Origin: Geobacteraceae bacterium GWC2_55_20
Lineage (GTDB): Bacteria > Desulfobacterota > Desulfuromonadia > Geobacterales > Pseudopelobacteraceae
Direction: 5' to 3'
DNA length: 64,000 nt
Assembly (NCBI GenBank): GCA_001802125.1
Contig: MGZK01000044.1
Span: 1-64,000 of the forward strand
The first letter of the stretch is position 1; the number at the start of each line of letters is the position of its first letter. Below the pieces are notes generated by a model. It was given only the letters and a program-made list of their open reading frames with translations. It had not been told where the DNA came from and did no database searches. Made by a program: the position numbers and the translations under genes. Positions 10,049 to 18,842 of this stretch are shown here, piece by piece.

Positions 10049-10060
10049 GGGAAAGCTCCT

Positions 10061-11263
10061 TTATTTTTTTGCGGCAACTGGTTGTGCTGCAGTCGCAGCA
10101 GGAGCTGCCGGAGCGCTGCCAAACGGCACCGCCTTGACCGGTGTGCCCGGTCTCGCCTTCTGCAATCCCTCCAGGATGACACGGTCTCCAACCTTCAGCC
10201 CATCGCTAACCAGCCAGCTGTCGCCAACCGTGCGAACGACCTTGATCGGTCGCGGCTCAACCTTTTCTTCGGCCCCGACCAGCATCACAACGGCATCACC
10301 TTTCGGGTTTCGTGTAACACCGCGTTGCGGGACCAGAATTGCCTGCTCGCTGACGCCTTCTTCCAGGATCGCGCGGACGAACATGCCCGGCAGCAGGGTA
10401 TTCTTCGGGTTGGGGAAGATCGCCCGCAACGTGATGGAACCGGTGCTCTGATCAACCGTGACTTCTGAAAATTTCAGGACACCCGGCAACGGATAGGCGC
10501 TGCCATCCTCCAGCAACAGCCTGACACGCGACTGGGCCGTGCCGCTGTTTTTAAGCAGACCGCTGGCCAGGCTCTGCCTGAGCTTCAACATATCGGCGTT
10601 GGATTGGGTCACATCCACATACATTGAACCCAGTTGCTGGATCGTGGCCAAGGCAGCCGGTTGACTGGCGGTCACCAGTGCACCGTCGGTCACGGTTGAA
10701 CGGCCGATGCGACCCGAAATCGGCGCGGTAATCCTTGTATAGGCTAGGTTGATGCGGGCGGTTTCCACGGCGGCCCTGACGGAAGCCACATCGGCTTCGG
10801 CCTGTTTGAGAGCGGCATAGGCATCATCATAATCCTGCTGACTGACCGCCTTGATTTTCACCAGATCCCGGTAGCGTTCCTCTTTGAGCCTGGCCGGTAT
10901 CAGGTTGGCCTCGGCCCTGGCTTCGGATGCCTTGGCGCTGGCAAACGCGGCCTGATAGGTTGCCGGGTCAATCTGGTACAGCACCTGGCCGGCCTTTACA
11001 TCCGAGCCCTCGCTGAACAGGCGCTTCCGGATGATGCCACCCACCTGGGGCCGCACCTCGGCAATCAGAAAAGGTGACGTGCGCCCCGGCAGTTCCGTGG
11101 TCAAAGCCACTCTTTCCGTCTTGACAGCCACCACCCCGACCTCGGGAGGTCCGCTAGGGGGCGGGCCGCCGGCATTTTTTTTGTTTCCGCACCCGGCCAA
11201 CGCCAGTCCGACGGCAAGAATTCCAACGGTTGCAATTAATCTGCTTCTGTACATGACTTGCAT
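10061..11263 (-). CDS. RND membrane fusion protein, AcrA/MexA-type lipoprotein
   Basis: About 400 residues; links the pump to the outer-membrane channel. It has a lipoprotein signal ending LALAGCGNKKN, then a barrel-sandwich domain with LPGRTSPFLIAEVRPQVGG, a helical hairpin (AEANLIPARLKEERYRDL...AVSQQDYDDAYAALKQAEADV) and the second lipoyl half AYTRITAPISGRIG. The frame is open 32 codons further upstream, but the ATG used here has AGAGGTG five bases before it and gives a proper lipoprotein signal. The upstream stretch holds a regulator operator. Confidence 0.95.
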   Translation of the reverse strand: MQVMYRSRLIATVGILAVGLALAGCGNKKNAGGPPPSGPPEVGVVAVKTERVALTTELPGRTSPFLIAEVRPQVGGIIRKRLFSEGSDVKAGQVLYQIDPATYQAAFASAKASEARAEANLIPARLKEERYRDLVKIKAVSQQDYDDAYAALKQAEADVASVRAAVETARINLAYTRITAPISGRIGRSTVTDGALVTASQPAALATIQQLGSMYVDVTQSNADMLKLRQSLASGLLKNSGTAQSRVRLLLEDGSAYPLPGVLKFSEVTVDQSTGSITLRAIFPNPKNTLLPGMFVRAILEEGVSEQAILVPQRGVTRNPKGDAVVMLVGAEEKVEPRPIKVVRTVGDSWLVSDGLKVGDRVILEGLQKARPGTPVKAVPFGSAPAAPAATAAQPVAAKK

Positions 11264-11283
11264 AGACACCTCTGCGATTTTGT

Positions 11284-11301
11284 AGAATGAACATTCATTC
11301 T
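11284..11301. promoter_or_regulatory. TetR operator in front of the efflux genes
   Basis: GAATGAA-N2-TTCATTC, 7-base arms, flanked by A and T. It lies 22 bases before the membrane fusion gene and after the TetR gene. The same arms occur upstream of the TetR gene, which makes both likely sites for that regulator. Confidence 0.75.
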
Positions 11302-11337
11302 GATCTTGAATATGATATATAGTAACTGCATTGAACA

Positions 11338-11913
11338 TCAGCGCTTCAACCCGTCCCAACAGGCGGCGATGATTTTTACGATCAAGTCATCATCCAAAGA
11401 TACAAAGCCGAGGATGTGATCGCGCGCCACCGATATCAGTGGGCCGAACGCCAGCGAGAACAGCATCACCAGCGGCAGATCCTTGATTACTTGCCGGGAC
11501 AGGCCTTCCTCAAACAGTTTACGATAAATATCTTTATCATCTGCTTCCCCTGAAATCTTGTCCCGGCGATGAACCACGCCGTAGGGCGAGTTGTGAAACT
11601 GTTCCAGATAGCGGAAATCAAGCGGATTGGAAATGCAGTAACGCAGGACTGCGGTGCCGAGATGGATAAAGCGCTCCCTGACCGATTTATCCGGAGAATA
11701 TCCATCCATCAGAACAGTTAACAACCTCTGTTCCAGCTCCCGATACAACTCGTTTATCAGAACATCCTTGTTTTCAAAGTAGCGATAGATCGTCCCGGCG
11801 CCCACACCGGCCTTGTCGGCTATCATCGCCATCGGAGCGCCGTGGAAACCGTTTTCAGCAATAAGTTCCAGAGCGGCACGAACGATCTCATCCCGCTTGT
11901 CCGGCTTTGCCAT
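11338..11913 (-). CDS. TetR/AcrR family repressor of the efflux operon
   Basis: About 191 residues. The N-terminal helix-turn-helix domain reads AALELIAENGFHGAPMAMIADKAGVGAGTIYRYFENKDVLI (here split: AALELIAENGFHG, then MAMIADKAGVGAGTIYRYF), the AcrR-like pattern. The C-terminal ligand-binding part is helical. ATG at 11913 is preferred to a GTG two codons upstream because GAGGAG lies eight bases before the ATG but only two before the GTG. It is the first gene of the efflux operon on the same strand and has a matching operator on both sides, so autoregulation plus control of the pump is likely. Confidence 0.93.
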   Translation of the reverse strand: MAKPDKRDEIVRAALELIAENGFHGAPMAMIADKAGVGAGTIYRYFENKDVLINELYRELEQRLLTVLMDGYSPDKSVRERFIHLGTAVLRYCISNPLDFRYLEQFHNSPYGVVHRRDKISGEADDKDIYRKLFEEGLSRQVIKDLPLVMLFSLAFGPLISVARDHILGFVSLDDDLIVKIIAACWDGLKR

Positions 11914-11934
11914 GCACACAACTCCTCATTAATG

Positions 11935-11979
11935 GAATGAACGTTCATTCTTTTTATGCTTTTACACGGGATGTGTCAA
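11935..11979 (-). promoter_or_regulatory. tetR promoter with perfect TetR operator
   Basis: GAATGAACGTTCATTC (11935-11950) is a perfect 16-base palindrome. Upstream on the minus strand lies TTGACA at 11979-11974 with TAAAAA 17 bases later, next to the palindrome. The operator would cover the transcription start, which fits repression of the regulator by itself. Confidence 0.75.
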
Positions 11980-12006
11980 CCGTTTTTTACCGGAACAGTT
12001 TATGCG

Positions 12007-12501
12007 CTAATGTCCCTGCACTTGGCCGCGCAAAGCCCCCTGCGGCCTGATGAAGGAAAGAAATTCGTCACGCAACCGCTGCGCCTCGTCCATATGCCCC
12101 TTGCATAGCAGAAGCTCGATCACACATTCCGCGGTGCACAGACAGGCTTCCTTCTGATTTTTCCTGAGATTGTAGAGCGATTTCCCGACGGGTTTCAGAC
12201 AGACCCGGCGGATATTCTGAAGGTAGGGGCTGCGCTGGTGGATCTTGCGGGCCTCGTGCCAGGTGCCGTCGATGATTATGAAGTGCTCGATTCCGCTCAG
12301 ATCGCCGTCGCGCTCATCCGTCGCCCCCGGATATACCAGCGCCACGCCGCCCGCCTCGATCTCCCTGAGCAGTGTGGCCGGCGGATTCATCCGGTCCCAA
12401 CGCACCTGCTCGGCGGCGGCTCCCAGCACATCCACCACCAGACTGCCGGTGTTGGAGCGTTTGCCAAACTCTTTTGAATGGGTCAACAGGGTGATTTTCA
12501 T
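12007..12501 (-). CDS. DTW-domain protein, tRNA aminocarboxypropyltransferase-like
   Basis: About 164 residues. The DTW family includes the enzymes that add an aminocarboxypropyl group to uridine in tRNA. Key stretches are KRSNTGSLV, IIIDGTWHEARKI (the D-x-T-W motif) and LYNLRKNQKEACLCTAE. The N-terminal Cys-rich zinc motif of E. coli-type members is missing; the chosen ATG begins at MKITLLTHSKEF, which aligns with the start of the domain. The ribosome site is weak. It lies 46 bases after an HpnI-like gene on the same strand. Confidence 0.8.
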   Translation of the reverse strand: MKITLLTHSKEFGKRSNTGSLVVDVLGAAAEQVRWDRMNPPATLLREIEAGGVALVYPGATDERDGDLSGIEHFIIIDGTWHEARKIHQRSPYLQNIRRVCLKPVGKSLYNLRKNQKEACLCTAECVIELLLCKGHMDEAQRLRDEFLSFIRPQGALRGQVQGH

Positions 12502-12547
12502 CGCAGCAGGCCCGTATCCGGCACTCCGTGGAAGTATGGGATGCGGA

Positions 12548-13693
12548 TCAAACCAGCTCCTCGATCTTGCCACCCGGCTTCAGCACGAAGCGGCTGCCGC
12601 GCCACTCCACACGGTTGCCCAGAAAGGAGAGGGCCCAGGTGAAGAAGGCCAGCATGTCGCGTAGCGGCAGCAGCCAGAGCCAGCGCGGAAAGAGGCCGTC
12701 CCGGACGAATACACGGCTGAAGAGCGTGCAGACCAGCATGCGCACCGCATACAGCAGCACAATGGCGGATAGCGCCGAAGCCGGCGAAGGTGCAATCAGC
12801 GTGGCCAGAAGCGCGGCGGGAAAGGGGAGCGTAATGCCCGAGGCCAGATAGCCTCCGGGGCGGCTGACACGCATCGTACGGGCCCAGCGCAGCTGCCGGG
12901 AAAGCACCGAAATCAGGTTTTCGGCCTTGACCATGCTTTCCACGAAACAGCCATCCAGTGCGATCCGCCAGCCGGACAGGTGGATTTTATTGCCCAACTG
13001 GTAGTCATCGGCCAGGTAGTCGGCCAGCGCCTGGAAACCGCCGATGGATGCCAGCGCTTCACGCCGGACCGCCATCGAAGCGCCCAAGGCAAAGGAGAGC
13101 CCTTCCAGCTGCAGCGCCACCAGTACATTCGGGATCATCTCGGCGGTGAAACCGGTCGCTTCGAGCGCGGTAGCGACACCGGGCACCGACGAGGTGCGGT
13201 AGAGCGAGGTCACCAGACCGACCTTTGGGTCGCTGAAATGGCTTGTAACAGATTTCAGATAGTCGCCTGTGACACGGATGTCGCTGTCGCAGACGATGAT
13301 GATGTCGTGCCGGGCCTTGGGGAATGCGTTGATCAGATTGGAGACCTTGTAGTTGGGGCCATGAATGGCCGGATTGATCACCAGCGAGATGTCGTGTTCC
13401 GGAAAATCTGCCATCAGCTGACGGATCACCGGAATCACCTGGTCATCGGGCGATGCCGCGGCAAAGATCAACTGGAGCGCCCCGGCATGGTTCTGGCGGC
13501 AGAACGATGCAAAATTGTCGTAACTGCCGGCATCCATCCCCTTGACCGGTTTCAGGATCGACACACCCGGATGCGCGCCGGCGCCGACCGGCCCTGTAAG
13601 GCTCTTGAAGTATTTTGCAGCGCAGACCAGTGAAATCAGCGAATAGGCCAGAGCCGGCAGGATGACGATGAATGGAAGCAGTGTGAATAACAT
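12548..13693 (-). CDS. hpnI: HpnI-like glycosyltransferase (hopanoid/ceramide glucosyltransferase family)
   Basis: A 381-residue membrane glycosyltransferase, family GT21. HpnI adds N-acetylglucosamine to bacteriohopanetetrol in hopanoid side-chain synthesis. There is an N-terminal membrane helix (LLPFIVILPALAYSLISLV), then ISILKPVKG-like VSILKPVKG, the metal-site CDSDIRV, DDYQLG, and the QLRWARTMR (QxxRW) motif, then two or three C-terminal membrane segments. The start, one base after the stop of the gene before (TGACATG), suggests translational coupling. Other hopanoid genes are not in the window, so the acceptor is inferred from family only. Confidence 0.82.
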   Translation of the reverse strand: MLFTLLPFIVILPALAYSLISLVCAAKYFKSLTGPVGAGAHPGVSILKPVKGMDAGSYDNFASFCRQNHAGALQLIFAAASPDDQVIPVIRQLMADFPEHDISLVINPAIHGPNYKVSNLINAFPKARHDIIIVCDSDIRVTGDYLKSVTSHFSDPKVGLVTSLYRTSSVPGVATALEATGFTAEMIPNVLVALQLEGLSFALGASMAVRREALASIGGFQALADYLADDYQLGNKIHLSGWRIALDGCFVESMVKAENLISVLSRQLRWARTMRVSRPGGYLASGITLPFPAALLATLIAPSPASALSAIVLLYAVRMLVCTLFSRVFVRDGLFPRWLWLLPLRDMLAFFTWALSFLGNRVEWRGSRFVLKPGGKIEELV

Positions 13694-13694
13694 G

Positions 13695-14285
13695 TCAGCA
13701 GGCTTTCTGGATGATGATGCAGTATGGCGCATCACAGGCGACATTCAGTTGTCCCATGCGCCAGCTATGGTATTTGCGGGGATCGAGGGCGGCGGCCCAG
13801 CCGTCAACCGCCTGCCGTTCATCGTCGCCGCCACTGTGGCCCGGATAGATCGTCATCAGCACGACTCCAGTCGGCGCCAGCAGTTGCAGCGACTGTTCCA
13901 GAGCGTTCAGGGTAGTCTCCGGACGGGTCACAACCGCCCGATCACCGCCGGGCAGGTATCCCAGGTTGAACATCACCGCCTGCAGCGGAACAGCCAGGTA
14001 CCTGGCAAGATGCTCGTGCCCGGAGTGCAGCAGCGTCACACGCTCTGCCAGACCGGCCCCGACCAGCTTGCGACCGGTCTCGACGATCGCCGGCTGCTGC
14101 ACGTCAAATCCCCACACATGCCCTTGTGAGCCGACCAGACCGGCCAGCAGCAGAGTATCATGGCCGTTGCCGCAGGTGGCATCCACCGCCCGGTCTCCCG
14201 GTCGCACGAAACAGCGCGCCAGGAGGTGCGAAAGCGCCACCGGTCCGCGCAGCAGCGGTATTTCCGAATCAGATGTTGATAACAT
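13695..14285 (-). CDS. MnmM/YtqB-like class I SAM methyltransferase
   Basis: About 196 residues. The SAM-binding motif is VDATCGNGHDTLLLAGL, followed by VWGFDVQ and VMFNLGYLPGGDR, the signature of the YtqB family, recently assigned as MnmM (methylation of the wobble uridine side chain in tRNA). TIYPGHSGG and a C-terminal CIIIQK end complete the pattern. The ATG at 14285 matches the usual family start; a ribosome site is not obvious. It is the first of three genes reading leftwards, and the next starts one base after its stop. Confidence 0.83.
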   Translation of the reverse strand: MLSTSDSEIPLLRGPVALSHLLARCFVRPGDRAVDATCGNGHDTLLLAGLVGSQGHVWGFDVQQPAIVETGRKLVGAGLAERVTLLHSGHEHLARYLAVPLQAVMFNLGYLPGGDRAVVTRPETTLNALEQSLQLLAPTGVVLMTIYPGHSGGDDERQAVDGWAAALDPRKYHSWRMGQLNVACDAPYCIIIQKAC

Positions 14286-14369
14286 GGCGGCAGAGATTAA
14301 CAGAAACGGGTGGCTTTCGCCACAGGGATTTTGTTTGAAATCGATCGTCAAACAGGTTACTACGGTAGC

Positions 14370-15251
14370 ATGATAATCAGAAAAACCATCGGCAATCAAC
14401 ATCACGGACTGCGCCTGGATGACGCCATCGCCACGCTCTGCGGCAATGTCAGCAAATCAGAGGCGCGGCGGATCATCGACCGCGGCGGCTGCGCGGTGAA
14501 TTCCGCCATGGTGCGGGTAGCATCGCGCAGCGTAAAGAGCGGGGATACATTCGAGATCGGCGTGATGGAGGCGGGACGCTTCCGCGAGCTGCTGCTGCCC
14601 CCGGAAGCGCTCCTGTACGAGGACGCCGAACTGATCGCGGTCAACAAACCGGCCGGAATCAACACCCAGCGCACCCCCTACCAACTGAAGGGTACGCTGG
14701 AATACTGGGTGGCCGAATATTTCAAAACGCAGGGCAACAATGAACCGGCTCGCGTGATCCATCGCCTGGATCGCGGCACCTCGGGCGCCATGCTGTTTCC
14801 CAAGCACAAACCGGCGGCGGCCTGGCTGTCGAAGCGCTTTCACGATGGAGACGTGGACAAACGCTATCTGGCGCTGATCAGCGGCCAGCCGGAGCAGAAA
14901 AGCTGGACCGTGGACGCCCCGATCGGCAAGATCGCTTCGGCCAGGTACGGCATCGTCGGCGGCGGCCGCTCCGCGGTGACCGAATTCCGGCTGCTGTCAT
15001 CATCCGGCGAACTTTCGCTGGTGGAAGCCAGGCCGCTGACCGGACGCACCCACCAGATTCGGGTGCACCTGGAATACGGCGGAATGCCGATTATCGGCGA
15101 CCCGACCTACGGCAACCAACCGGCGGAGCGGATGATGCTGCACTGTTCCGAGATGACGCTGTTGGATGCAAAAGGGAAGGAACTGCTGGTGCGGGCGCCG
15201 CTGGACGGAGTTTTTGGGGAATGCGTGCGGCAGTTGCAGGGTCTGATCTGA
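14370..15251 (+). CDS. RluA-family RNA pseudouridine synthase
   Basis: About 293 residues; converts uridine to pseudouridine in rRNA or tRNA. An N-terminal S4 RNA-binding domain (LRLDDAIATLCGNVSKSEARRII) is followed by the catalytic domain with RVIHRLDRGTSGAMLF, where the Asp of HRLDRGTSG is the nucleophile, and by GRTHQIRVHL. It is divergent from the MnmM-like gene, with 84 bases between the two starts. The exact target uridine cannot be assigned. Confidence 0.93.
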   Translation: MIIRKTIGNQHHGLRLDDAIATLCGNVSKSEARRIIDRGGCAVNSAMVRVASRSVKSGDTFEIGVMEAGRFRELLLPPEALLYEDAELIAVNKPAGINTQRTPYQLKGTLEYWVAEYFKTQGNNEPARVIHRLDRGTSGAMLFPKHKPAAAWLSKRFHDGDVDKRYLALISGQPEQKSWTVDAPIGKIASARYGIVGGGRSAVTEFRLLSSSGELSLVEARPLTGRTHQIRVHLEYGGMPIIGDPTYGNQPAERMMLHCSEMTLLDAKGKELLVRAPLDGVFGECVRQLQGLI

Positions 15252-15275
15252 CCAGGTGTTTTATTGGCCATATTA

Positions 15276-16400
15276 TTATCTGAATAATTGCAGGTAGCTG
15301 TCAAACAGGTATTGTTTGCCGCGCTTACCGCCGGTAATCTCTTTCAGTATTCCAAACTGCTCAAGATCGACAATCAGCTTGTAAGCTGATGCAGGGGAAA
15401 TTTCTGCCACCTCGCCAACCTTGGCGGCGTCAACCAATGGCTGCCGATACAGGTAATTGAGCACTTTTTGCGCATTAGATGCCCGGCTCCCCAGAGTTTG
15501 GATTTGCGCCTCAACCTGTTTTTGGAGTTTGAGGATATTATCGAAAGTCTGAATACCGTTTTTGGCGGTTTCGATAACTCCTACCAGGAAGAATTTGAAC
15601 CACCGCAACAAGTCGTTCTTATCCCTCAGCCTCATAAGATTGTCATAATAGTTTGAGCGGTTGCGCTCGAAAAAATCCGACAGGTACAGCAGCGGCTGTT
15701 TCAGTATCCCCTTGTTGACCAGATACAGGGTAATCATCAGCCTGCCAACCCGGCCATTGCCGTCCAGAAACGGATGGATAGTTTCAAACTGATAATGTAT
15801 CAGGGCAATTTTCAGCAGTTCCGGAAAATAATGTTCTTCATTGTGGGCGAATTTTTCTATATCGCTGATCAGTTCCCCGATTGACGTATGCACCGGCGGA
15901 ACGAAAACCGCGTCACTGATGGTCGCACCGCCAATCCAGTTTTGGCTTTCCCTGAATTCTCCCGGCAGTTTGTGCTTGCCGCGCACCCCTTGTAGCAGTG
16001 TCCTGTGAGTCTCCTTGATCAAACGCGCTGAAAACGGCAGGGTATGTAGATTGTCAATCGCCTCATTCATGGCGGCTACGTAGTTTTGGACCTCTTCCCA
16101 GTCATCCCGCTTATCCAACGCCACATCCTCTTTGTCAAGAAGGGCCTCTTCCATGTTTGTTCGGGTGCCTTCGATCTTGCTCGACTGGGTGGCCTCCTTG
16201 AGAACATGCATACGAATGAACAAATCAAGGTTGGGGATATAGTCCGAATACATATCCAGACGCCCCAACTCCCGGTCTGCCTGACCAAGCAGCTGAATCA
16301 ACCCCATATCATCCAGCAACCATGCACGATTGATCAGGCTTGGCTGGAAACTCTTGTAGTGCCCCTGCTGGACATAATGACCTGACTGGAATTTTTTCAT
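15276..16400 (-). CDS. Fic-family AMP-transferase with C-terminal helix-turn-helix
   Basis: A 374-residue protein. Fic enzymes usually move AMP from ATP to a target hydroxyl. The Fic_N region (1-100) carries SSKIEG, which matches the (S/T)xxxE(G/N) inhibitory motif of class II Fic proteins, and the active-site loop is HPFLDGNGRVGR. The C-terminal part (about 300-374) has a winged-helix look: DAAKVGEVAEISPASAYKLI...LEQFGILKEITGGKRGKQY. The ribosome site CAGGTGGA lies about ten bases before ATG. An unusual set of repeated boxes just upstream suggests the protein controls its own promoter. Confidence 0.93.
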   Translation of the reverse strand: MKKFQSGHYVQQGHYKSFQPSLINRAWLLDDMGLIQLLGQADRELGRLDMYSDYIPNLDLFIRMHVLKEATQSSKIEGTRTNMEEALLDKEDVALDKRDDWEEVQNYVAAMNEAIDNLHTLPFSARLIKETHRTLLQGVRGKHKLPGEFRESQNWIGGATISDAVFVPPVHTSIGELISDIEKFAHNEEHYFPELLKIALIHYQFETIHPFLDGNGRVGRLMITLYLVNKGILKQPLLYLSDFFERNRSNYYDNLMRLRDKNDLLRWFKFFLVGVIETAKNGIQTFDNILKLQKQVEAQIQTLGSRASNAQKVLNYLYRQPLVDAAKVGEVAEISPASAYKLIVDLEQFGILKEITGGKRGKQYLFDSYLQLFR

Positions 16401-16420
16401 GGCTACAAATCCACCTGGAA

Positions 16421-16471
16421 ATCTAAAATAACCATCGCTGCTATTTTAGATATTAGCTGAAAACTAAAATA
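16421..16471. promoter_or_regulatory. triple CTAAAATA boxes upstream of fic
   Basis: ATCTAAAATA (16421-16430) and its exact inverse TATTTTAGAT (16442-16451) have an 11-base spacer. A third copy, CTAAAATA, follows in direct orientation at 16464-16471. They lie 21 to 71 bases before the Fic start, so they are probably operator sites for the Fic C-terminal DNA-binding domain. Confidence 0.7.
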
Positions 16472-16594
16472 AGGCAAGATACAATTTCAGTTTATGATAA
16501 CAACGTCATATCAGCCGTATCCTCCCGGTAAGCAGGTTATGCATCATGCCCTGCTTGTGAGCTGGCGGGTTTTCTATAATGAAAGGAGGAATCA

Positions 16595-16924
16595 TTACCG
16601 CAGCATCCACTGGTGCAGCAACGCGCCCCCCAGCCACAGCAGACCACCAATCGCCAGCGCCGCCGGCAGCTCCAGCCCCTTGCGCAGGCAGAAAAAGGTG
16701 GCGATGAAGAAAAGTACCGTCGGTCCGATACCCCACAGCACCCCTTGGGTGTAGCCGGTAATCATTTTTTTATCGCCGGGGTTGTCGCTGGCCAGCCAGA
16801 GCAGTACGATCAGGCTGGTGAGCGGCATGGTCGCGATCAAACCGCCCAGGGAAGGGAAACGTTTGCCGATCAGCACACAGACGACGATGATCAGGTTGGA
16901 GATGAGGAGTTTTACGAGGAACAT
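16595..16924 (-). CDS. DUF3147 small membrane protein
   Basis: A 109-residue hydrophobic protein with about four membrane helices, including LLISNLIIVVCVLIG, LTSLIVLLWLAS, GVLWGIGPTVLFFIATFF and ALAIGGLLWLGGALLHQW. The pattern with RFPSLGGLIATMPLTSLI is that of DUF3147. Its role is unknown. It overlaps the end of cobI by 13 bases, so it is the last gene of the corrinoid operon. Confidence 0.8.
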   Translation of the reverse strand: MFLVKLLISNLIIVVCVLIGKRFPSLGGLIATMPLTSLIVLLWLASDNPGDKKMITGYTQGVLWGIGPTVLFFIATFFCLRKGLELPAALAIGGLLWLGGALLHQWMLR

Positions 16925-17625
16925 GGCTGTTTGACAATCAACAGCGACAGGTAATCCGGTGAATGGGCCGAGATTTCGGCGAAATCGGTGAGAATCTTCT
17001 GGCGGGGACTGCCGACCCGCTCGACGAATACGGTGCTCCCCCCGCGGCCGGTCCGGCGGAGAAGTTGCAGGATATCGGAGTAGAGCGGCTTGACCTTCAG
17101 CAGGACGACCGTTTCAAAGTTGGCCAGGGCGGCGGCGATCTGTTCAATTCCGGCGGTGGCCGGCACGACCGCCATCTTCTCCTCGGCTTCCACCAGCGGC
17201 AACGCGGCCTGGGCCGCGGCGGCGTTGATGCTGGAGATGCCGGGAACGATCCCGACCGGCAAATGCGGCCACTTTTCGCGCAGGATGCGCAGCAGGTAGA
17301 TAAAGGTGGAATAGAAGAGCGGGTCGCCGATGGTGATGAAGGCCACCTCGCGCCCGGCTTCGGCGTGCCCGGCGATCAGTTCGGCCGCCTCATTCCAGGC
17401 CGGAACCAGGCGGGCACGGTCGGAGGTCATTGGGAACTGGTGTACGATGACCTGCTGGCGCTCCTCGTCGATGAACTCGCGGATCGTAGCCAGGGCCACA
17501 CTGGCTTCGGAGGGGTTGGATACCGGCGCCAGGATAACATCGGCCCGGCGCAGAACCATTTCGGCTTTGCGAGTCAGAAGTTCCGGATCGCCGGGACCGA
17601 CGCCGACGGCATGGATCAGAGGCAC
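16912..17625 (-). CDS. cobI: precorrin-2 C20-methyltransferase
   Basis: A 237-residue SAM methyltransferase of corrinoid synthesis (CobI/CbiL), which methylates C20 of precorrin-2 or cobalt-factor II. The SAM-binding loop GVGPGDPELLTRKA is at the N-terminus, then ITIGDPLFYSTF and VGIVPGISSINAAAA. The start is GTG with AGGTGG seven bases upstream, and it shares one base with the cbiET stop (TAGTG). Length is normal for the family. Confidence 0.92.
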   Translation of the reverse strand: MPLIHAVGVGPGDPELLTRKAEMVLRRADVILAPVSNPSEASVALATIREFIDEERQQVIVHQFPMTSDRARLVPAWNEAAELIAGHAEAGREVAFITIGDPLFYSTFIYLLRILREKWPHLPVGIVPGISSINAAAAQAALPLVEAEEKMAVVPATAGIEQIAAALANFETVVLLKVKPLYSDILQLLRRTGRGGSTVFVERVGSPRQKILTDFAEISAHSPDYLSLLIVKQPCSS

Positions 17626-18842
17626 TATTCGCCACCTTTCCTGGCCGTGATAACATAGACCGGGTTCTGGGCCTCGAACATCTTGTATTCGGTCAGGTTG
17701 CGGGTCTTGGCGATATTGACGCAGGTGGCCTCGACCGTGAAACCGTGGTCCTCCAGAAACTCCACCGCCCTGGTCAGGGTATCAAGCGTTACCGCGTTGA
17801 TCACCACAACCCCTTCCGACTTCAGCCGCAGCGAAATCACATCGATAATCTCGTCCAGCTTGCCGCCTGCGCCGCCGATAAAGACCCGGTCCGGATCGGG
17901 CAGGTCATCCAGCCCTTCCGGAGCAAAGGCTTCGATCAGCTTGATATTGCGGGTACAGAATTTTTTCAGGTTTTCGGCAATGAAACCGATACACTGCTGG
18001 TTTCTTTCCACCGCGAAAATACGGCCGTTCGGCATCAGGTTGGAGGCTTCGATCGAAACAGAGCAGCTGCCGGCGCCTATATCCCACAGCACCAAGTCGT
18101 CCTGCAGCTGCAATTTGGCCAGCGTGACGGCCCGCACCTCCTGCTTGGTGATCAGCTTCTTGGAGGTGTGGAACTCGTCGTCTTCGATTCCGATCAACGG
18201 ATAGTGAATCAGGTTCGGCTCATAGGTACGGATCAGGATCAGGATATTCAGCTCCGAGGAGCTTATTTCCAAAAGGCCGCGCACCGTGGTTTTGGTGAAC
18301 TTCTCGGTCGGCATACCCAGGTCTTCGCACAGCCAGGCCTCGTACCCTTCGGCGCCCCGTTCGATCAACTCGGCGGCAATCGCCTTGGGAGTATTGACCC
18401 TGTCGGTCAGAACGCAGGCTTTTTCGGCGGCAATGATCTTGTCAATCGCCGGATGCATTCCGCGACCATGCACCGAAACAAAGATGCCGTCGTCCCACGG
18501 TTCCTTGATGCGCGCAAAGGCATACTGCATGCTGGTGACATTGGGGAAGATCTCGATCCGGTCCTTGGATAGATTGCGGAGCAGAAAACGCGACACACCG
18601 AAAAAGGCCGGATCGCCCGATGCGAGAACCACAACCCGCTGTTCGGTATGCCTGAGGAACTCCATCAACTCTGACAGGTCGCCCAGCACCCGCTTCTCTC
18701 CGGCAAAATCAGGAAATATGTCCAGATGCCGTTGATGACCGATCAGCACATCGGCCTTGCCGATGATTTCCAGCGCCTTGGCGGTAAAGCCTTCCCAGCC
18801 CGTGATACCCGCCCCAACCAGATAGATCTTTTGCTGTGCCAT
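17625..18842 (-). CDS. cbiET: bifunctional CbiE/CbiT precorrin-6Y methyltransferase
   Basis: A 405-residue fusion of CbiE (residues about 1-200: VGAGITGWEGFT, ASGDPAFFG, FPNVTSMQYAFA) and CbiT (about 210-405: DIGAGSCSVSIEASNL, FIGGAGGKLDEII, VINAVTLDTL). Together they methylate C5 and C15 and remove the C12 acetate in cobalamin synthesis. The ATG used has GGAG nine bases upstream; 23 codons further upstream are dropped. It forms an operon with cobI and DUF3147. No cobalamin riboswitch is apparent in its leader. Confidence 0.93.
   Translation of the reverse strand: MAQQKIYLVGAGITGWEGFTAKALEIIGKADVLIGHQRHLDIFPDFAGEKRVLGDLSELMEFLRHTEQRVVVLASGDPAFFGVSRFLLRNLSKDRIEIFPNVTSMQYAFARIKEPWDDGIFVSVHGRGMHPAIDKIIAAEKACVLTDRVNTPKAIAAELIERGAEGYEAWLCEDLGMPTEKFTKTTVRGLLEISSSELNILILIRTYEPNLIHYPLIGIEDDEFHTSKKLITKQEVRAVTLAKLQLQDDLVLWDIGAGSCSVSIEASNLMPNGRIFAVERNQQCIGFIAENLKKFCTRNIKLIEAFAPEGLDDLPDPDRVFIGGAGGKLDEIIDVISLRLKSEGVVVINAVTLDTLTRAVEFLEDHGFTVEATCVNIAKTRNLTEYKMFEAQNPVYVITARKGGE

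Noticed and set aside
9458-10468. Plus-strand frame of 336 codons across the pump and fusion-protein genes
   Set aside because: Shadow of two well-supported genes on the other strand.
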